A DNA stretch of 64,000 nucleotides, taken from contig NZ_VTFG01000002.1 in the NCBI RefSeq assembly GCF_008692035.1, positions 124,001 to 188,000 of the forward strand. Direction: 5' to 3'. Position numbers and translations under genes: made by a program. The notes under the pieces were generated by a model, which ran no database searches, had not been told where the DNA came from, and was given only the letters and a program-made list of their open reading frames with translations. Position 1 is the stretch's first letter. Each line of letters begins with the position of its first letter. Shown in pieces: positions 31,146 to 40,096 of this stretch. The stretch is from Pseudomonas marginalis (GTDB lineage Bacteria > Pseudomonadota > Gammaproteobacteria > Pseudomonadales > Pseudomonadaceae).

Positions 31146-31964
31146 TCAGTTGCGGGCGAAGGCTACTGCCGCCTGGAACTGTTCATCCTTAGGCCGCACG
31201 CCGGTGTACAGAACGAATTGCTCCAACGCCTGGATCGCAATCACCTCCAGCCCAGTGATCACCCGCTTGCCTTTGGCCCGTCCACGCACGATCAGCGGCG
31301 TTTCGGCGGGGATCGCCACCACATCGAAGACAGTGTCCGCGGCATCCACGGCATCCGCGTCGAACGCCAGGGCATCCGCCTCGGCCCCGCCGGTCATGCC
31401 GATGGGGGTGACGTTGATCAGCATCTGCGGGCGCAAATCGCCCAGTTCCGCCTGCCACTCATACCCCAGGTTCTGCGCCAGCGCCCGGCCTGCCGCTTCG
31501 TTACGCGCCACGATCACACCATTGGCGTAACCGCCATCCCGCAAGGCGCTCGCCACGGCCTTGGCCATACCGCCGCTGCCACGCAGGGCGAAGGTCGAAT
31601 CCTGCGGCACGGCGTGTGTCTTGAGCAATTGTTCGACGGCGATGTAGTCGGTGTTGTAGGCCTTGAGATGGCCATTGGTATTGACGATGGTATTCAGGGA
31701 GTCAATGGCTTGAACCGAATCGTCCAGTTCGTCCACTAAGGCAATGGCGGCCTCCTTGAAGGGCATGGACACCCCGCAACCCCGGATGCCCAACGCGCGG
31801 ATACCACCTATCGCGCCGGGTAAATCCTGGCTGCTGAAGGCTTTATAGTAGAAGTTCAGCCCCAGCTGTTCGTACAAGTGGTTATGAAAACGCAAGCCAA
31901 AATTCCCAGGGCGGGCCGACAGCGACATGCACAGTTGGGTGTCCTTGTTGGGGTGCATCTGCAT
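31146..31964 (-). CDS. Shikimate dehydrogenase-like protein (SdhL group)
   Basis: A 272-residue AroE-fold oxidoreductase. The shikimate-site lysine is in GVSMPFKEAAIALVDE and the aspartate in AYNTDY. The NADP Rossmann loop is degenerate: ALRGSGGMAKAVASAL in place of GAGGA. The N-terminus lacks the typical first-strand GxPIxHSxSP and instead reads LCMSLSARPGNFGLRFHN, which matches the SdhL (H. influenzae HI0607) type rather than housekeeping AroE. It has no aromatic-pathway neighbour. Function in vivo is uncertain. Confidence 0.8.
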   Translation of the reverse strand: MQMHPNKDTQLCMSLSARPGNFGLRFHNHLYEQLGLNFYYKAFSSQDLPGAIGGIRALGIRGCGVSMPFKEAAIALVDELDDSVQAIDSLNTIVNTNGHLKAYNTDYIAVEQLLKTHAVPQDSTFALRGSGGMAKAVASALRDGGYANGVIVARNEAAGRALAQNLGYEWQAELGDLRPQMLINVTPIGMTGGAEADALAFDADAVDAADTVFDVVAIPAETPLIVRGRAKGKRVITGLEVIAIQALEQFVLYTGVRPKDEQFQAAVAFARN

Positions 31965-32126
31965 GGATAACTCCTTTGAGTAAGCAAATCGGTACAGACC
32001 TTACACAACCTTTACCTAGCGGCCGTGCTGTTTTTCAGAAATACGTTGTCTTAAAAGTATCCCCGCGACATTACTTGAGTCTATTGATTGCAGACCACAA
32101 GCGCAGGGGCTAACCGAGGAATGACC

Positions 32127-32474
32127 ATGATTCGTACAATCCCCAAGATCGCCTTGCTGGTAGGTGCACTCGCTATGGCAGGCCAAGCCTCCGCCCATGG
32201 TGGTGGATGGGGTGGCCCAGCCGTCTTGGGTGCCCTGGTCGGCGCCGCCGTAGTGGGCTCCGTGGTGGCCAGCCAGCCCCGTGAGGTCTATGTGCAGCAG
32301 CCGGTCTACGTGCAACCGCAGCCGGTGTATGCCGCGCCGCCGCCCGTCTACTACGCACCACCGCCACCGGTGTACGTGCAGCAGGAGGTTTATTACCGCC
32401 CGGCGCCGGTCTATTACGGCCCACCGCGTGGCTACTATGGCCCGCCCCACGGCTATTACCGCCGCGGCTGGTAA
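32127..32474 (+). CDS. Small exported Pro/Tyr/Val-rich protein
   Basis: A 115-residue protein with a cleavable signal peptide (MIRTIPKIALLVGALAMAGQASA, cut before HGGG). A short glycine zipper-like hydrophobic segment follows (AVLGALVGAAVVGSVVA). The second half is built of repeats of the type V-Y-V-Q-P or P-P-V-Y-Y-x-P-P-P and ends PPHGYYRRGW. It is probably an outer-membrane or periplasmic structural protein. ATG 32127 is preferred over ATG 32121 because GAGGA needs the spacing. Confidence 0.75.
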   Translation: MIRTIPKIALLVGALAMAGQASAHGGGWGGPAVLGALVGAAVVGSVVASQPREVYVQQPVYVQPQPVYAAPPPVYYAPPPPVYVQQEVYYRPAPVYYGPPRGYYGPPHGYYRRGW

Positions 32475-32498
32475 GTCTCAACCGTCAGCTATGCAACA

Positions 32499-32524
32499 GG
32501 CCTCGCCCACCCGCGGGGCCTTTT
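32499..32524 (+). terminator. Intrinsic terminator after the Pro/Tyr-rich protein gene
   Basis: Stem GGCCTCGC / GCGGGGCC (one U-G pair) with loop CCACCC, followed by TTTTCTT, 24 bp after the stop codon. The remaining gap to 32708 shows no gene. Confidence 0.8.
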
Positions 32525-32707
32525 CTTGTGGGTAACGTCCGGATTTATCCTGCCAAGGTCGCTCTGAGGACAATGACCGGGCTGCAATCCCACATGATTA
32601 AGGTCGAAAGTCTACTTGCCCGAACGGGGCTCACGCTGTCATGTTTGTGTCACGCCACACTCCCACTATCAATCCTGTCCACTCCATAACAACAAGGACG
32701 ACTGACC

Positions 32708-32902
32708 ATGCCCACACAAAATCCGCACCGCACCGCTGGCCTGTGTACGTCCAGCAAGGTCTACAGCGCCCTCACGGAGCTCAAGCACCTGGAAGGCCAC
32801 CGCAGCGCCAAGTTCCTCGCGCTGCTGGCGGAAAACCTGGTGCACAAAGGCCTGCTTAATGAGCAGGAAGTGGTGAGCATGCTCGATCAAGTGGTCGACT
32901 GA
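32708..32902 (+). CDS. Small hypothetical protein, 64 residues
   Basis: A short helical protein with the core KVYSALTELKHLEGHRSAKFLALLAENLVHKGLLNEQEVVSMLDQVVD (interrupted here only by my reading). An AAGGACG ribosome site precedes the ATG by 7 bases. There is no signal peptide or cysteine-rich motif, and I recognise no family. Codon use and ribosome site argue that it is real. Confidence 0.6.
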   Translation: MPTQNPHRTAGLCTSSKVYSALTELKHLEGHRSAKFLALLAENLVHKGLLNEQEVVSMLDQVVD

Positions 32903-32967
32903 GGCCTTTTGTTGATGTCGACTATCGAGCCAGATGATTTTTCCTGAGCGCCTGTGCCCCGTAAGGT

Positions 32968-32990
32968 GACCTCCATAGCGATTGGAGGTC
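32968..32990 (+). promoter_or_regulatory. Hairpin that sequesters the ribosome site of the 32994 gene
   Basis: GACCTCCA (32968-32975) pairs perfectly with TGGAGGTC (32983-32990) across a 7-base loop. The 3' arm contains GGAGGT, the ribosome site 4 bases before the ATG. In the folded state the ribosome site is fully paired. Confidence 0.6.
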
Positions 32991-32993
32991 CTT

Positions 32994-33176
32994 ATGCCCA
33001 CTGTTCAAATCATGTCCGTCATCGGCAGCGCCGTCCCTGCCCCGCTTCGAGAGCTGGGTTTATTGGCTTGCTGGTACGTGGTGCGCGACGGCGAAGCCAT
33101 CAGCGGCCCGCTCACTTCCCTGTCTGACGCCGAAAAACAACTGCAGCAAGCCTCGAACTTCCGCCTGCACGCCTGA
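32994..33176 (+). CDS. Small hypothetical protein, 60 residues
   Basis: MPTVQIMSVIGSAVPAPLRE begins the protein, and it continues with a compact region containing CWYVVRDGEAISGPL and a helix LSDAEKQLQQA. A perfect GGAGGT ribosome site lies upstream, inside a hairpin. No family is recognised. It ends 3 bp before the convergent AI-2E gene. Confidence 0.6.
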   Translation: MPTVQIMSVIGSAVPAPLRELGLLACWYVVRDGEAISGPLTSLSDAEKQLQQASNFRLHA

Positions 33177-33179
33177 GAC

Positions 33180-34247
33180 TCAAGGCAACGGCAACTTGAC
33201 CCGCGGCTTGCTCTCGACAAACAACGCCCAGCTGGACATGAACAGCGCCGCCACCAGCGGCCCGATCACGAACCCGTTGAGGCCGAATACCGACAGGCCG
33301 CCCAGGGTCGAGATCAGGATCAGGTAGTCCGGCATCTTGGTGTCCTTGCCCACCAGGATCGGGCGTAATACGTTGTCCACCAGGCCGATCACAAACACGC
33401 CGAACAGGCCCAGCACCACACCCTGCCAGATCGAACCGCTCAACAGGAAGTAGGCGGCCACCGGCCCCCACACAATGCCCGCGCCCACGGCCGGCAGCAG
33501 TGATAGAAACGCCATCAGCACCGCCCAGAGCAACGCACTGGGAATGTCCAGGAACCAGAAGATCAAACCACCCAGCGCCCCCTGGGTTACGGCCACCAGC
33601 ACATTGCCCTTGACCGTGGCGCGCACCACCCGATTGAACTTGAGCTGCAACCGACGCTTCTGCGGCTCGGCCAGCGGCACCGCTGTGCGGACCTTGCGCA
33701 CCAGTTCCGGGCCGTCGCGCAGCAGGAAAAACAGCAGGTACAGCATGATGAAAAAACTCACCAGGAAATCAAACGTGCCCTGGCCGAAGCTGAACGCCTG
33801 GGTCGCAAAGAACTGGCTGCCCTGCATCGCACTCTTGACGATCTTCTCGCGCAGCCCTTCCAGGTTGCCCATGCCGAAGCGGTCCAGCAGGTGCTGGAAG
33901 TACGGCGGCAGGAAGTTCTTGAACTGCTCGATATAGCCGGCCACGTCCAGCTTGCCGCTCTCGACGTTTTTGTACAGCGTGGCGCCCTCTTGCACCAGCA
34001 ACGCGCTGGTAATGATCACCGGCAGGATCGCGATCACCAGGCACACCATCAAGGTGGCCAGGGACGTCAGGTTGCGGTTCCAGCCGAAGCGCTGCTGCAG
34101 GCGACGTTGCATCGGCGCAAAGATGATGCCGAGGATCACCGCCCAGAACACTGCACCGTAGAACGGCAGCAATATCCAGATAAAGGCGATGGTCACCAGG
34201 GCCAGCAGGAGCAGCAGGGTCTTGAATTGCAGGTTGGTTTGATTCAT
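33180..34247 (-). CDS. AI-2E family transporter (PerM/YhhT-like)
   Basis: A 355-residue integral membrane protein. It has three helices at the N-terminus (TLLLLLALVTIAFIWILLPF, YGAVFWAVILGIIFAPM), a large soluble segment at about 80-150, then four to five helices with the family motif GALGGLIFWFLDIPSALLWAVLMAFLSLLPAVGAGIVWGP. The C-terminal half has DNVLRPILVGKDTKMPDYLILISTLGG, typical of AI-2E proteins. Family members are credited with AI-2 export or Na+/H+ antiport; the true substrate is unknown here. Confidence 0.88.
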   Translation of the reverse strand: MNQTNLQFKTLLLLLALVTIAFIWILLPFYGAVFWAVILGIIFAPMQRRLQQRFGWNRNLTSLATLMVCLVIAILPVIITSALLVQEGATLYKNVESGKLDVAGYIEQFKNFLPPYFQHLLDRFGMGNLEGLREKIVKSAMQGSQFFATQAFSFGQGTFDFLVSFFIMLYLLFFLLRDGPELVRKVRTAVPLAEPQKRRLQLKFNRVVRATVKGNVLVAVTQGALGGLIFWFLDIPSALLWAVLMAFLSLLPAVGAGIVWGPVAAYFLLSGSIWQGVVLGLFGVFVIGLVDNVLRPILVGKDTKMPDYLILISTLGGLSVFGLNGFVIGPLVAALFMSSWALFVESKPRVKLPLP

Positions 34248-34408
34248 GTCCGATCCATGTCAGAAAAGCAGGCCGCGCATGTGCGTCCAGCTGCTTAGTC
34301 CACCGCAAATCCCGGGAGTGCCATCTTTGTTGCGGTAAGCGTAGACCCAGATCAATAAAGCCCGGTACACGTTGGGCTACGCTCGCGGCCTTTTGCGACC
34401 CGATCCCC

Positions 34409-35728
34409 ATGCCTCTCGTCCTTGCCCCCGAACTGCTCGCCCCCGCCGGCACCCTGAAAAACATGCGCTACGCCTTCGCCTACGGCGCCGATGCGGTCTA
34501 CGCCGGCCAGCCGCGCTACAGCCTGCGGGTGCGCAACAACGAGTTCGACCACGCCAACCTCGCGCTCGGCATCCAGGAAGCCCACGCGTTGGGCAAGCGG
34601 TTCTACGTGGTGGTGAACATCGCGCCACACAATGCCAAGCTCAAGACCTTCCTCAAGGACCTCGCCCCGGTGATCGCCATGGGCCCGGATGCGCTGATCA
34701 TGTCCGACCCGGGCCTGATCATGCTGGTGCGCCGGCACTTCCCGATGATGCCGATCCATCTGTCGGTGCAGGCCAATACGGTGAACTGGGCCAGCGTCGA
34801 GTTCTGGCAGCAGCAAGGGATTTGCCGGGTGATCCTGTCACGGGAGCTGTCCCTGGAAGAAATCGACGAGATTCGCCAGCAGGTACCGGCCATGGAGCTG
34901 GAAGTGTTTGTCCACGGTGCCTTGTGCATGGCCTATTCCGGGCGCTGCCTGCTCTCGGGCTACATGAATAAACGTGACGCCAACCAGGGTACCTGCACCA
35001 ATGCCTGCCGCTGGAAATACCAGGCCACCCCGGCGGTGGAAAACGCCACGGGCGATATTGTCCAGGTGTATCAACCGGAACCCACACTGGGGATCGGCGC
35101 GCCCACCGACCAGGTGTTCCTGCTGCAGGAAGCCAACCGCCCCGACGAACAGATGCCCGCCTTCGAAGATGAACACGGCACCTACATCATGAATGCCAAG
35201 GACCTGCGCGCCGTGCAGCATGTGGAGCGCCTGACCCACATGGGCGTGCATTCGCTGAAGATCGAAGGCCGCACCAAATCGCATTTCTACTGCGCCCGCA
35301 CGACCCAGGTGTACCGCCAGGCAATCGATGATGCCGTGGCCGGTCGTGCGTTTGACCGCAACTTGATGACTGACCTGGAATCCCTGGCCCAACGCGGCTA
35401 CACCGAGGGCTTCCTGCGCCGCCACGTGCACGACGAATACCAGAATTACCAGAACGGCAGCTCAGTGTCCGAGCGCCAGCAGTTTGTCGGCGAATTGACC
35501 GGCGAGCGCCGCGGCGAACTGGCCGAGGTCAAGGTGAAGAACCGCTTTGCCGTGGGTCATCACCTGGAGCTGATGACCCCCGCCGGCAACTTCCACTTTG
35601 ACCTGGCCAGCCTGCACAACGCCAAGGGTGAAGCCATCGATGTGGCGCCGGGAGATGGACACACGGTGTATGTGCCCCTGCCGACCGAAATGGACCTGCG
35701 CTTCGGTTTGCTGATGCGCGACGTCTAA
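34409..35728 (+). CDS. trhP: tRNA hydroxylation protein, peptidase U32 family (TrhP/YegQ)
   Basis: A 439-residue U32 protein. It starts LLAPAGTLKNMRYAFAYGADAVYAGQPRYSLRVRNNEF and has the U32 signature EVFVHGALCMAYSGRCLLSGY near residue 170, followed by cysteines in NQGTCTNACRW that fit an Fe-S site. In E. coli TrhP takes part in prephenate-dependent 5-hydroxyuridine formation at tRNA position 34. The start was set at the ATG that opens the family N-terminus. It overlaps the convergent aminotransferase gene by 4 bp. Confidence 0.9.
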   Translation: MPLVLAPELLAPAGTLKNMRYAFAYGADAVYAGQPRYSLRVRNNEFDHANLALGIQEAHALGKRFYVVVNIAPHNAKLKTFLKDLAPVIAMGPDALIMSDPGLIMLVRRHFPMMPIHLSVQANTVNWASVEFWQQQGICRVILSRELSLEEIDEIRQQVPAMELEVFVHGALCMAYSGRCLLSGYMNKRDANQGTCTNACRWKYQATPAVENATGDIVQVYQPEPTLGIGAPTDQVFLLQEANRPDEQMPAFEDEHGTYIMNAKDLRAVQHVERLTHMGVHSLKIEGRTKSHFYCARTTQVYRQAIDDAVAGRAFDRNLMTDLESLAQRGYTEGFLRRHVHDEYQNYQNGSSVSERQQFVGELTGERRGELAEVKVKNRFAVGHHLELMTPAGNFHFDLASLHNAKGEAIDVAPGDGHTVYVPLPTEMDLRFGLLMRDV

Positions 35729-36933
35729 CGGGTCGCAGCGCAGAACCGGTGGATCGCCTCGCAGGCCTGGCGCAACGAGGCGTCGTCCAACGCGTAGGCG
35801 ATGCGCAGGTACGGCGCCAGCCCGAACGCACTGCCGGGCACCACGGCCACATGGGCTTCGTCGAGCAAGGCATCGGCCACGTCTTCGTCGGTATGCAGCC
35901 GCTTGCCGGCCGGCGTGGTGCGGCCCAGCAGGCCGGCGCAGGACGCAAAGGCATAGAACGCACCGTCCGGGTTCATGCATTCCAGCCCCGGGCTGGCGTT
36001 CAGCAAGGCCACCACCAGGTCACGGCGCTGCTCGAATAACGCCCGTGACTGCTGGATAAAGTCCTGCGGGCCGGTCAATGCAGCAATCGCGGCCTGCTGG
36101 GAAATCGCACTGGCCCCCGACGTCTGCTGGCCCTGGAGTTTTTCCATGGCGGCCAGCAACCAGCGCGGGCCGGTGGCGAAGCCGATGCGCCAGCCGGTCA
36201 TGGCATAGGCCTTGGACACGCCATTCATGGTCAGCACCCGTGGCGCCAGGCGCGGCTCGACTTGCGCCAGAGTGTGGAAGGTTTGCCCGCCGAACAGCAA
36301 GTGCTCGTAGATATCGTCCGCCAGCACCAGCACATGGGGATGTTTCAACAGCACCTGCGCCAGGGCCTGCAACTCCAGCCGGCTGTACACGGCGCCGGTC
36401 GGGTTGGACGGTGAGTTGAGGATCAGCCAGCGCGTGCGGGGGGTGACCGCCTGCTCCAGCGCCGCCGCGGTCAGCTTGAACCCCTGCCGGGCGGCGCACG
36501 GCAAAATCCTTGCGGTACCGCCGCACAGTTCGACCATTTCCGGGTAGCTGACCCAATACGGCGCGGGCACGATCACCTCGTCGCCTGCATTCAAGGTGGC
36601 GGCCAGGGCGTTGTAGATCACATGCTTGCCGCCGTTGCTGACCAGGGTGTCCTGCCAGGTGACGTCCAAGCCGTTTTCGCGACGGAACTTCTGCGCCACG
36701 GCTTCACGCAACGCTCGCACTCCGGCGACCTGGGTGTAACGCGTATGGCCGTTGCGGATCGCATCGATACCTGCCTGGCGGATGTGTTCCGGGGTGTCGA
36801 AATCCGGCTCCCCGGCACACAACGAGATGATGCTTGCGCCCTCGGCGCGGCGTGCGGCCACGCGGTCGATGATACGGTAGGTGGCAGACGGTCGGGCCTG
36901 GGCCAGGCGCGTGTTCAGGCGTTCAATGGTCAT
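35725..36933 (-). CDS. Aspartate aminotransferase-type class I/II aminotransferase
   Basis: A 402-residue PLP enzyme of the AspC I-gamma group. Key features are GEPDFDTPEHIR, YTQVAGVRALREAVAQKF, the PLP pyridine contacts in NSPSNPTGAVY and ADDIYEHLLFGG, and the internal aldimine lysine in MNGVSKAYAMTGWRIGF (Lys241). Its start overlaps the upstream RraA-like gene by 4 bp (ATGA), so the three genes are translationally coupled. It likely converts a 2-oxoacid released by the aldolases to an amino acid, or makes their substrate; this is inference. Confidence 0.85.
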   Translation of the reverse strand: MTIERLNTRLAQARPSATYRIIDRVAARRAEGASIISLCAGEPDFDTPEHIRQAGIDAIRNGHTRYTQVAGVRALREAVAQKFRRENGLDVTWQDTLVSNGGKHVIYNALAATLNAGDEVIVPAPYWVSYPEMVELCGGTARILPCAARQGFKLTAAALEQAVTPRTRWLILNSPSNPTGAVYSRLELQALAQVLLKHPHVLVLADDIYEHLLFGGQTFHTLAQVEPRLAPRVLTMNGVSKAYAMTGWRIGFATGPRWLLAAMEKLQGQQTSGASAISQQAAIAALTGPQDFIQQSRALFEQRRDLVVALLNASPGLECMNPDGAFYAFASCAGLLGRTTPAGKRLHTDEDVADALLDEAHVAVVPGSAFGLAPYLRIAYALDDASLRQACEAIHRFCAATR

Positions 36934-37589
36934 GCGTCCTTCCTCTGCAAGGTGTGATAGCCCAAAGACTCACGCGCCTGCCTGAGTGTCCTGCCGGCCT
37001 CGATCTGCGCGCGGATCCGGGCTTCCACCGCCTCGATCTGCCGGGCCGTAAGCGCCACCTCCTCGGCACGGGCACGCGGCACCACCAGTACGCCATTGGC
37101 GTCGGCCACCACAATGTCCCTTGCACACACGCGCGCGCCGCTGATCGCCACCGGCTGGTTCACCGCCAGCACTTCCACACGGTCCTTGCCGGTGCGCATG
37201 TAGCGGCCCTTGGTGAACAACGGATAGCCATCGCCGAGGGCTTTGCTGACATCCCGGCACACCCCGTCGATCACCGTAGCGGCAATGCCCCGGCTGCCTG
37301 CGTACTGGGTCATGATGTCACCCCACACCGTGCAATCGCTGCGCCCGGCGTTGGCGATAACCACCACATCCCCCGGCAGCACGTCTTCGATAAAGTCACC
37401 GACCGAGCCCGGCGGCATACTCGCCGGGACGTATTGCACGGTAAACGCCGGGCCCACCACGGTGCCCCGGTAGTTATCCAGCGGTGCGATGCCCAGGCAT
37501 TGGCCGGCAATCCCGAGTTTATCCATGGCATCCGACACACCCGGTGTATCGAGCCCGGCAAACAGGGCGACAAGGTGTTGATCGTTCAT
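36930..37589 (-). CDS. RraA-like aldolase (HMG/CHA aldolase family), second of a pair
   Basis: A 219-residue member of the RraA/4-hydroxy-4-methyl-2-oxoglutarate aldolase family. The substrate arginine and metal aspartate are in VIDGVCRDVSKAL (Arg112, Asp113), and WGDIMTQYA precedes them, so it looks catalytically complete and not a pure RraA inhibitor. These enzymes make pyruvate or oxaloacetate by retro-aldol cleavage or decarboxylate oxaloacetate. It overlaps the first RraA-like gene by 4 bp and the aminotransferase by 4 bp. Confidence 0.85.
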   Translation of the reverse strand: MNDQHLVALFAGLDTPGVSDAMDKLGIAGQCLGIAPLDNYRGTVVGPAFTVQYVPASMPPGSVGDFIEDVLPGDVVVIANAGRSDCTVWGDIMTQYAGSRGIAATVIDGVCRDVSKALGDGYPLFTKGRYMRTGKDRVEVLAVNQPVAISGARVCARDIVVADANGVLVVPRARAEEVALTARQIEAVEARIRAQIEAGRTLRQARESLGYHTLQRKDA

Positions 37590-38254
37590 CGGGCAGGCTC
37601 CACGCGGATGGCTTCGAAATGGCTGTCGTGCATCACATCGGCCACCGAGCGGCCGCTGCGCACGGCCTCGACCATGCCGGCTTCACGGGCGGCGATGCGC
37701 TCGCCCAGGTCCAGCACCTGCTCGATAACGGCAGCGGGGATGAACACCGTGCCGCAGCGGTCGGCAATCACGAAGTCGTCCTCCGACACGTTCACACCGC
37801 CCACGCTGACAGTGACGCCGGAATCGACCTGCACCACCCGATTGCGCGCGCTGATCATGGTGACCCCACGGCCATAGACCGGGTAGCCGATGGACGCACT
37901 GCCGTCGATATCGCGACTGCAACCGTCGATCACCGAGCCACGAATGCGCCTGGCCACGGCGGCATTGGCGATGATGTCGCCCCAGCAGGAGATCCCCTCC
38001 AGCCCACCGGCGATCACCAGCACACGGTCGTCGGTGGTGATCGCGTCGATCACCGGGGAAATCAGGTGCACGGCGGGCGCGGCGTCAGTCTTGGGCGCCA
38101 GCTTGACCGTGCTGGCCCGGCCCACCACCTTGGGGCAGTCCCACAATGGGCGGATGCCCACCACTGCGCCCGGCAGTTGCAGGAAATCCAGTGCGTCGGA
38201 GACCGTATTGGTGTCGAGTTCAGCCAGGCGCTGAAGCGGGTCGGGAAGTAGCAT
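37586..38254 (-). CDS. RraA-like aldolase (HMG/CHA aldolase family), first of a pair
   Basis: A 222-residue paralogue of the next gene, starting LLPDPLQRLAELDTNTVSDALDFL. It has GGLEGISCWGDIIANAAV and the active-site pair in VIDGCSRDIDG (Arg114, Asp115). It is the first gene of the aldolase-aldolase-aminotransferase operon, with about 100 bp of AT-rich promoter region upstream. The two paralogues are clearly divergent, so they may act on different substrates or form a heteromer. Confidence 0.85.
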   Translation of the reverse strand: MLLPDPLQRLAELDTNTVSDALDFLQLPGAVVGIRPLWDCPKVVGRASTVKLAPKTDAAPAVHLISPVIDAITTDDRVLVIAGGLEGISCWGDIIANAAVARRIRGSVIDGCSRDIDGSASIGYPVYGRGVTMISARNRVVQVDSGVTVSVGGVNVSEDDFVIADRCGTVFIPAAVIEQVLDLGERIAAREAGMVEAVRSGRSVADVMHDSHFEAIRVEPAR

Positions 38255-38355
38255 GAGGTGAGCCCCTGTGGTGAGTGGGGCTCAAGTCTCACTGAGGGGC
38301 GGTGATAGGTATATTCGTATTAACGGTGGATAACCATACGCTCAACCTATGAGAA

Positions 38356-40035
38356 TCAGATCCTGAACTGGCCGACCAATTGGCCCAAGCGTTGGCCCAG
38401 ATCCGCCAGACTGCGCGACGTCTGGGCGCCCAACTGGGTTTCATCGGCCACGCTGTCCACCGCCACGGCGATCTGATGCACACTGCGGTTGATCTCTTCG
38501 GCAACGGCAGTCTGTTCTTCGGCGGCGCTGGCAATCTGCGCGTTCATCGAGTTGATGGTGCCGATCAACTGGGCCATGGTGTCCAGGGACGCCCCGGCTT
38601 CGTTGGCCTTGGCCGAGGTGCCGTCGCCGGCATCGCTGGAGCGGCGCATGGCATCCACGGCCGCCTCGGTGCCTTTTTGCAGGCGGTCGATCATGCCCTG
38701 GATTTCCTGGGTGCTGGTTTGCGTGCGGCTGGCCAGGGCGCGCACCTCGTCGGCGACCACGGCAAAACCGCGCCCGGCCTCCCCTGCCCGCGCGGCCTCG
38801 ATCGCCGCGTTGAGGGCCAGCAGGTTGGTTTGTTCGGCAATCGAGCGGATCACGCCGAGCACGCTGACAATCGACGACACGTCCTGCTGCAGGCTGTCGA
38901 GGGACACACCGCTGCTGCGGATGTCATTCACCAGCGCATGGATCTGCGCAATGCTGCCGTCCACCACGCGCTTGGCGGCCTGGCCTTCGGCGTCGGTCTG
39001 TTGCGCGGCCACGGAGGCGCCCTGGGCACTGCGCGCCACTTCTTGCGCTGCGGAGGACATCTGGTTGATGGCGGTGGCCACCTGGTCGGTCTCGTGACGC
39101 TGGCGTTCCATGGCCTGCTCCGAGCGCTGGGCCTGGTCGGACACCTGGCTGACCAGGCCGGTAAGTTGGGTGGTCATCTCGGTGATCTGGCGCACCAGGC
39201 CGTGGATCTTGTCGACAAAGCGGTTGAACGCGCCGGCCAGGTCGCCCAGTTCGTCCTGGCTGGTGATGGCCAGGCGGCGAGTCAAATCGCCTTCACCGGC
39301 AGCGATGTCGTCGAGGTTGGCTTTCATCAAATGCAGCGGGCGCAAAATGGTGTTGGCCAGCAGCATGCCGACGGCGGCGATCACCAGCAACACCACCACG
39401 GCCACGCCGAGGATGCTCAGCAGCACGCCTTCCATGCGTGTTTTCACTTTGGCTTCGACCACCGCCACCTGGGCTTCGATGCCATCCAGGTTCACCGAGG
39501 TGCCGATAACCATGTCCCACTTGGGCAGGTATTCGGTGTAGCCCATCTTGGGCACCAGTTCGGTCTGGCCGGGCTGGGTCGAGCTGTATTGCAGGTAGTG
39601 GGTGCCGTCCTTGCCGACCTTGACCAGGTCGCGGTTGACGTAGACACCGTTGGGATCACGGTTGTCCTTGAAGCTCTTGCCCACGCCGTCGGGGCTGTTG
39701 CCTTTGAACAGGCGGATGGTCTCGGAGTCGTAGCCGAAGAAGTATCCGTCCTTGCCATAGCTGGTGTTGGACAGCAGCTTGACCACCTCGGCCCGCGCCG
39801 CAGTATCGCCGGGGGCGGCCGCGTCATAGAGCGGCTTGATGGTGGTCATGGCCACTTCCACATAACTTTGCAGGGTGGCCTTGGCGTTGTTGAGCAGGCG
39901 CTGGCGGGTTTCATCCACCTCGTTGCGCGCCTGGCCCTGGAGGATCCACACGGTGGTCAGGCTGATGACCACGGCGAACAGCAACACCGGCACAACGGCG
40001 AGGGACAGGACTTTGGCCTTCAGGCTCAGACGCAT
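38356..40035 (-). CDS. Methyl-accepting chemotaxis protein, single-Cache (CtpM-like)
   Basis: A 559-residue chemoreceptor. It has TM1 at about 8-30, a periplasmic sCache_2 domain (about 32-190; motif [12 protein letters not shown], then [18 protein letters not shown]), TM2 at about 203-225, a HAMP domain ([24 protein letters not shown]) and a signalling domain with the hairpin tip [34 protein letters not shown]. The sCache_2 class binds small carboxylates. By gene order next to a transporter and a TlpQ-like receptor it corresponds to P. aeruginosa PA2652 (CtpM, malate), from memory. Confidence 0.9.
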   Translation of the reverse strand: MRLSLKAKVLSLAVVPVLLFAVVISLTTVWILQGQARNEVDETRQRLLNNAKATLQSYVEVAMTTIKPLYDAAAPGDTAARAEVVKLLSNTSYGKDGYFFGYDSETIRLFKGNSPDGVGKSFKDNRDPNGVYVNRDLVKVGKDGTHYLQYSSTQPGQTELVPKMGYTEYLPKWDMVIGTSVNLDGIEAQVAVVEAKVKTRMEGVLLSILGVAVVVLLVIAAVGMLLANTILRPLHLMKANLDDIAAGEGDLTRRLAITSQDELGDLAGAFNRFVDKIHGLVRQITEMTTQLTGLVSQVSDQAQRSEQAMERQRHETDQVATAINQMSSAAQEVARSAQGASVAAQQTDAEGQAAKRVVDGSIAQIHALVNDIRSSGVSLDSLQQDVSSIVSVLGVIRSIAEQTNLLALNAAIEAARAGEAGRGFAVVADEVRALASRTQTSTQEIQGMIDRLQKGTEAAVDAMRRSSDAGDGTSAKANEAGASLDTMAQLIGTINSMNAQIASAAEEQTAVAEEINRSVHQIAVAVDSVADETQLGAQTSRSLADLGQRLGQLVGQFRI

Positions 40036-40096
40036 GGCTTTTCTCTCTTATTGGGCGACTTGAGAGGTTATCGGCCAGCGCCTGTGAATCTGTAGA

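Noticed and set aside
38380-40095. 571-codon plus-strand frame opposite the CtpM-like chemoreceptor
   Set aside because: Antisense shadow with low-complexity Gly/His/Val sequence; the minus-strand chemoreceptor is unambiguous.
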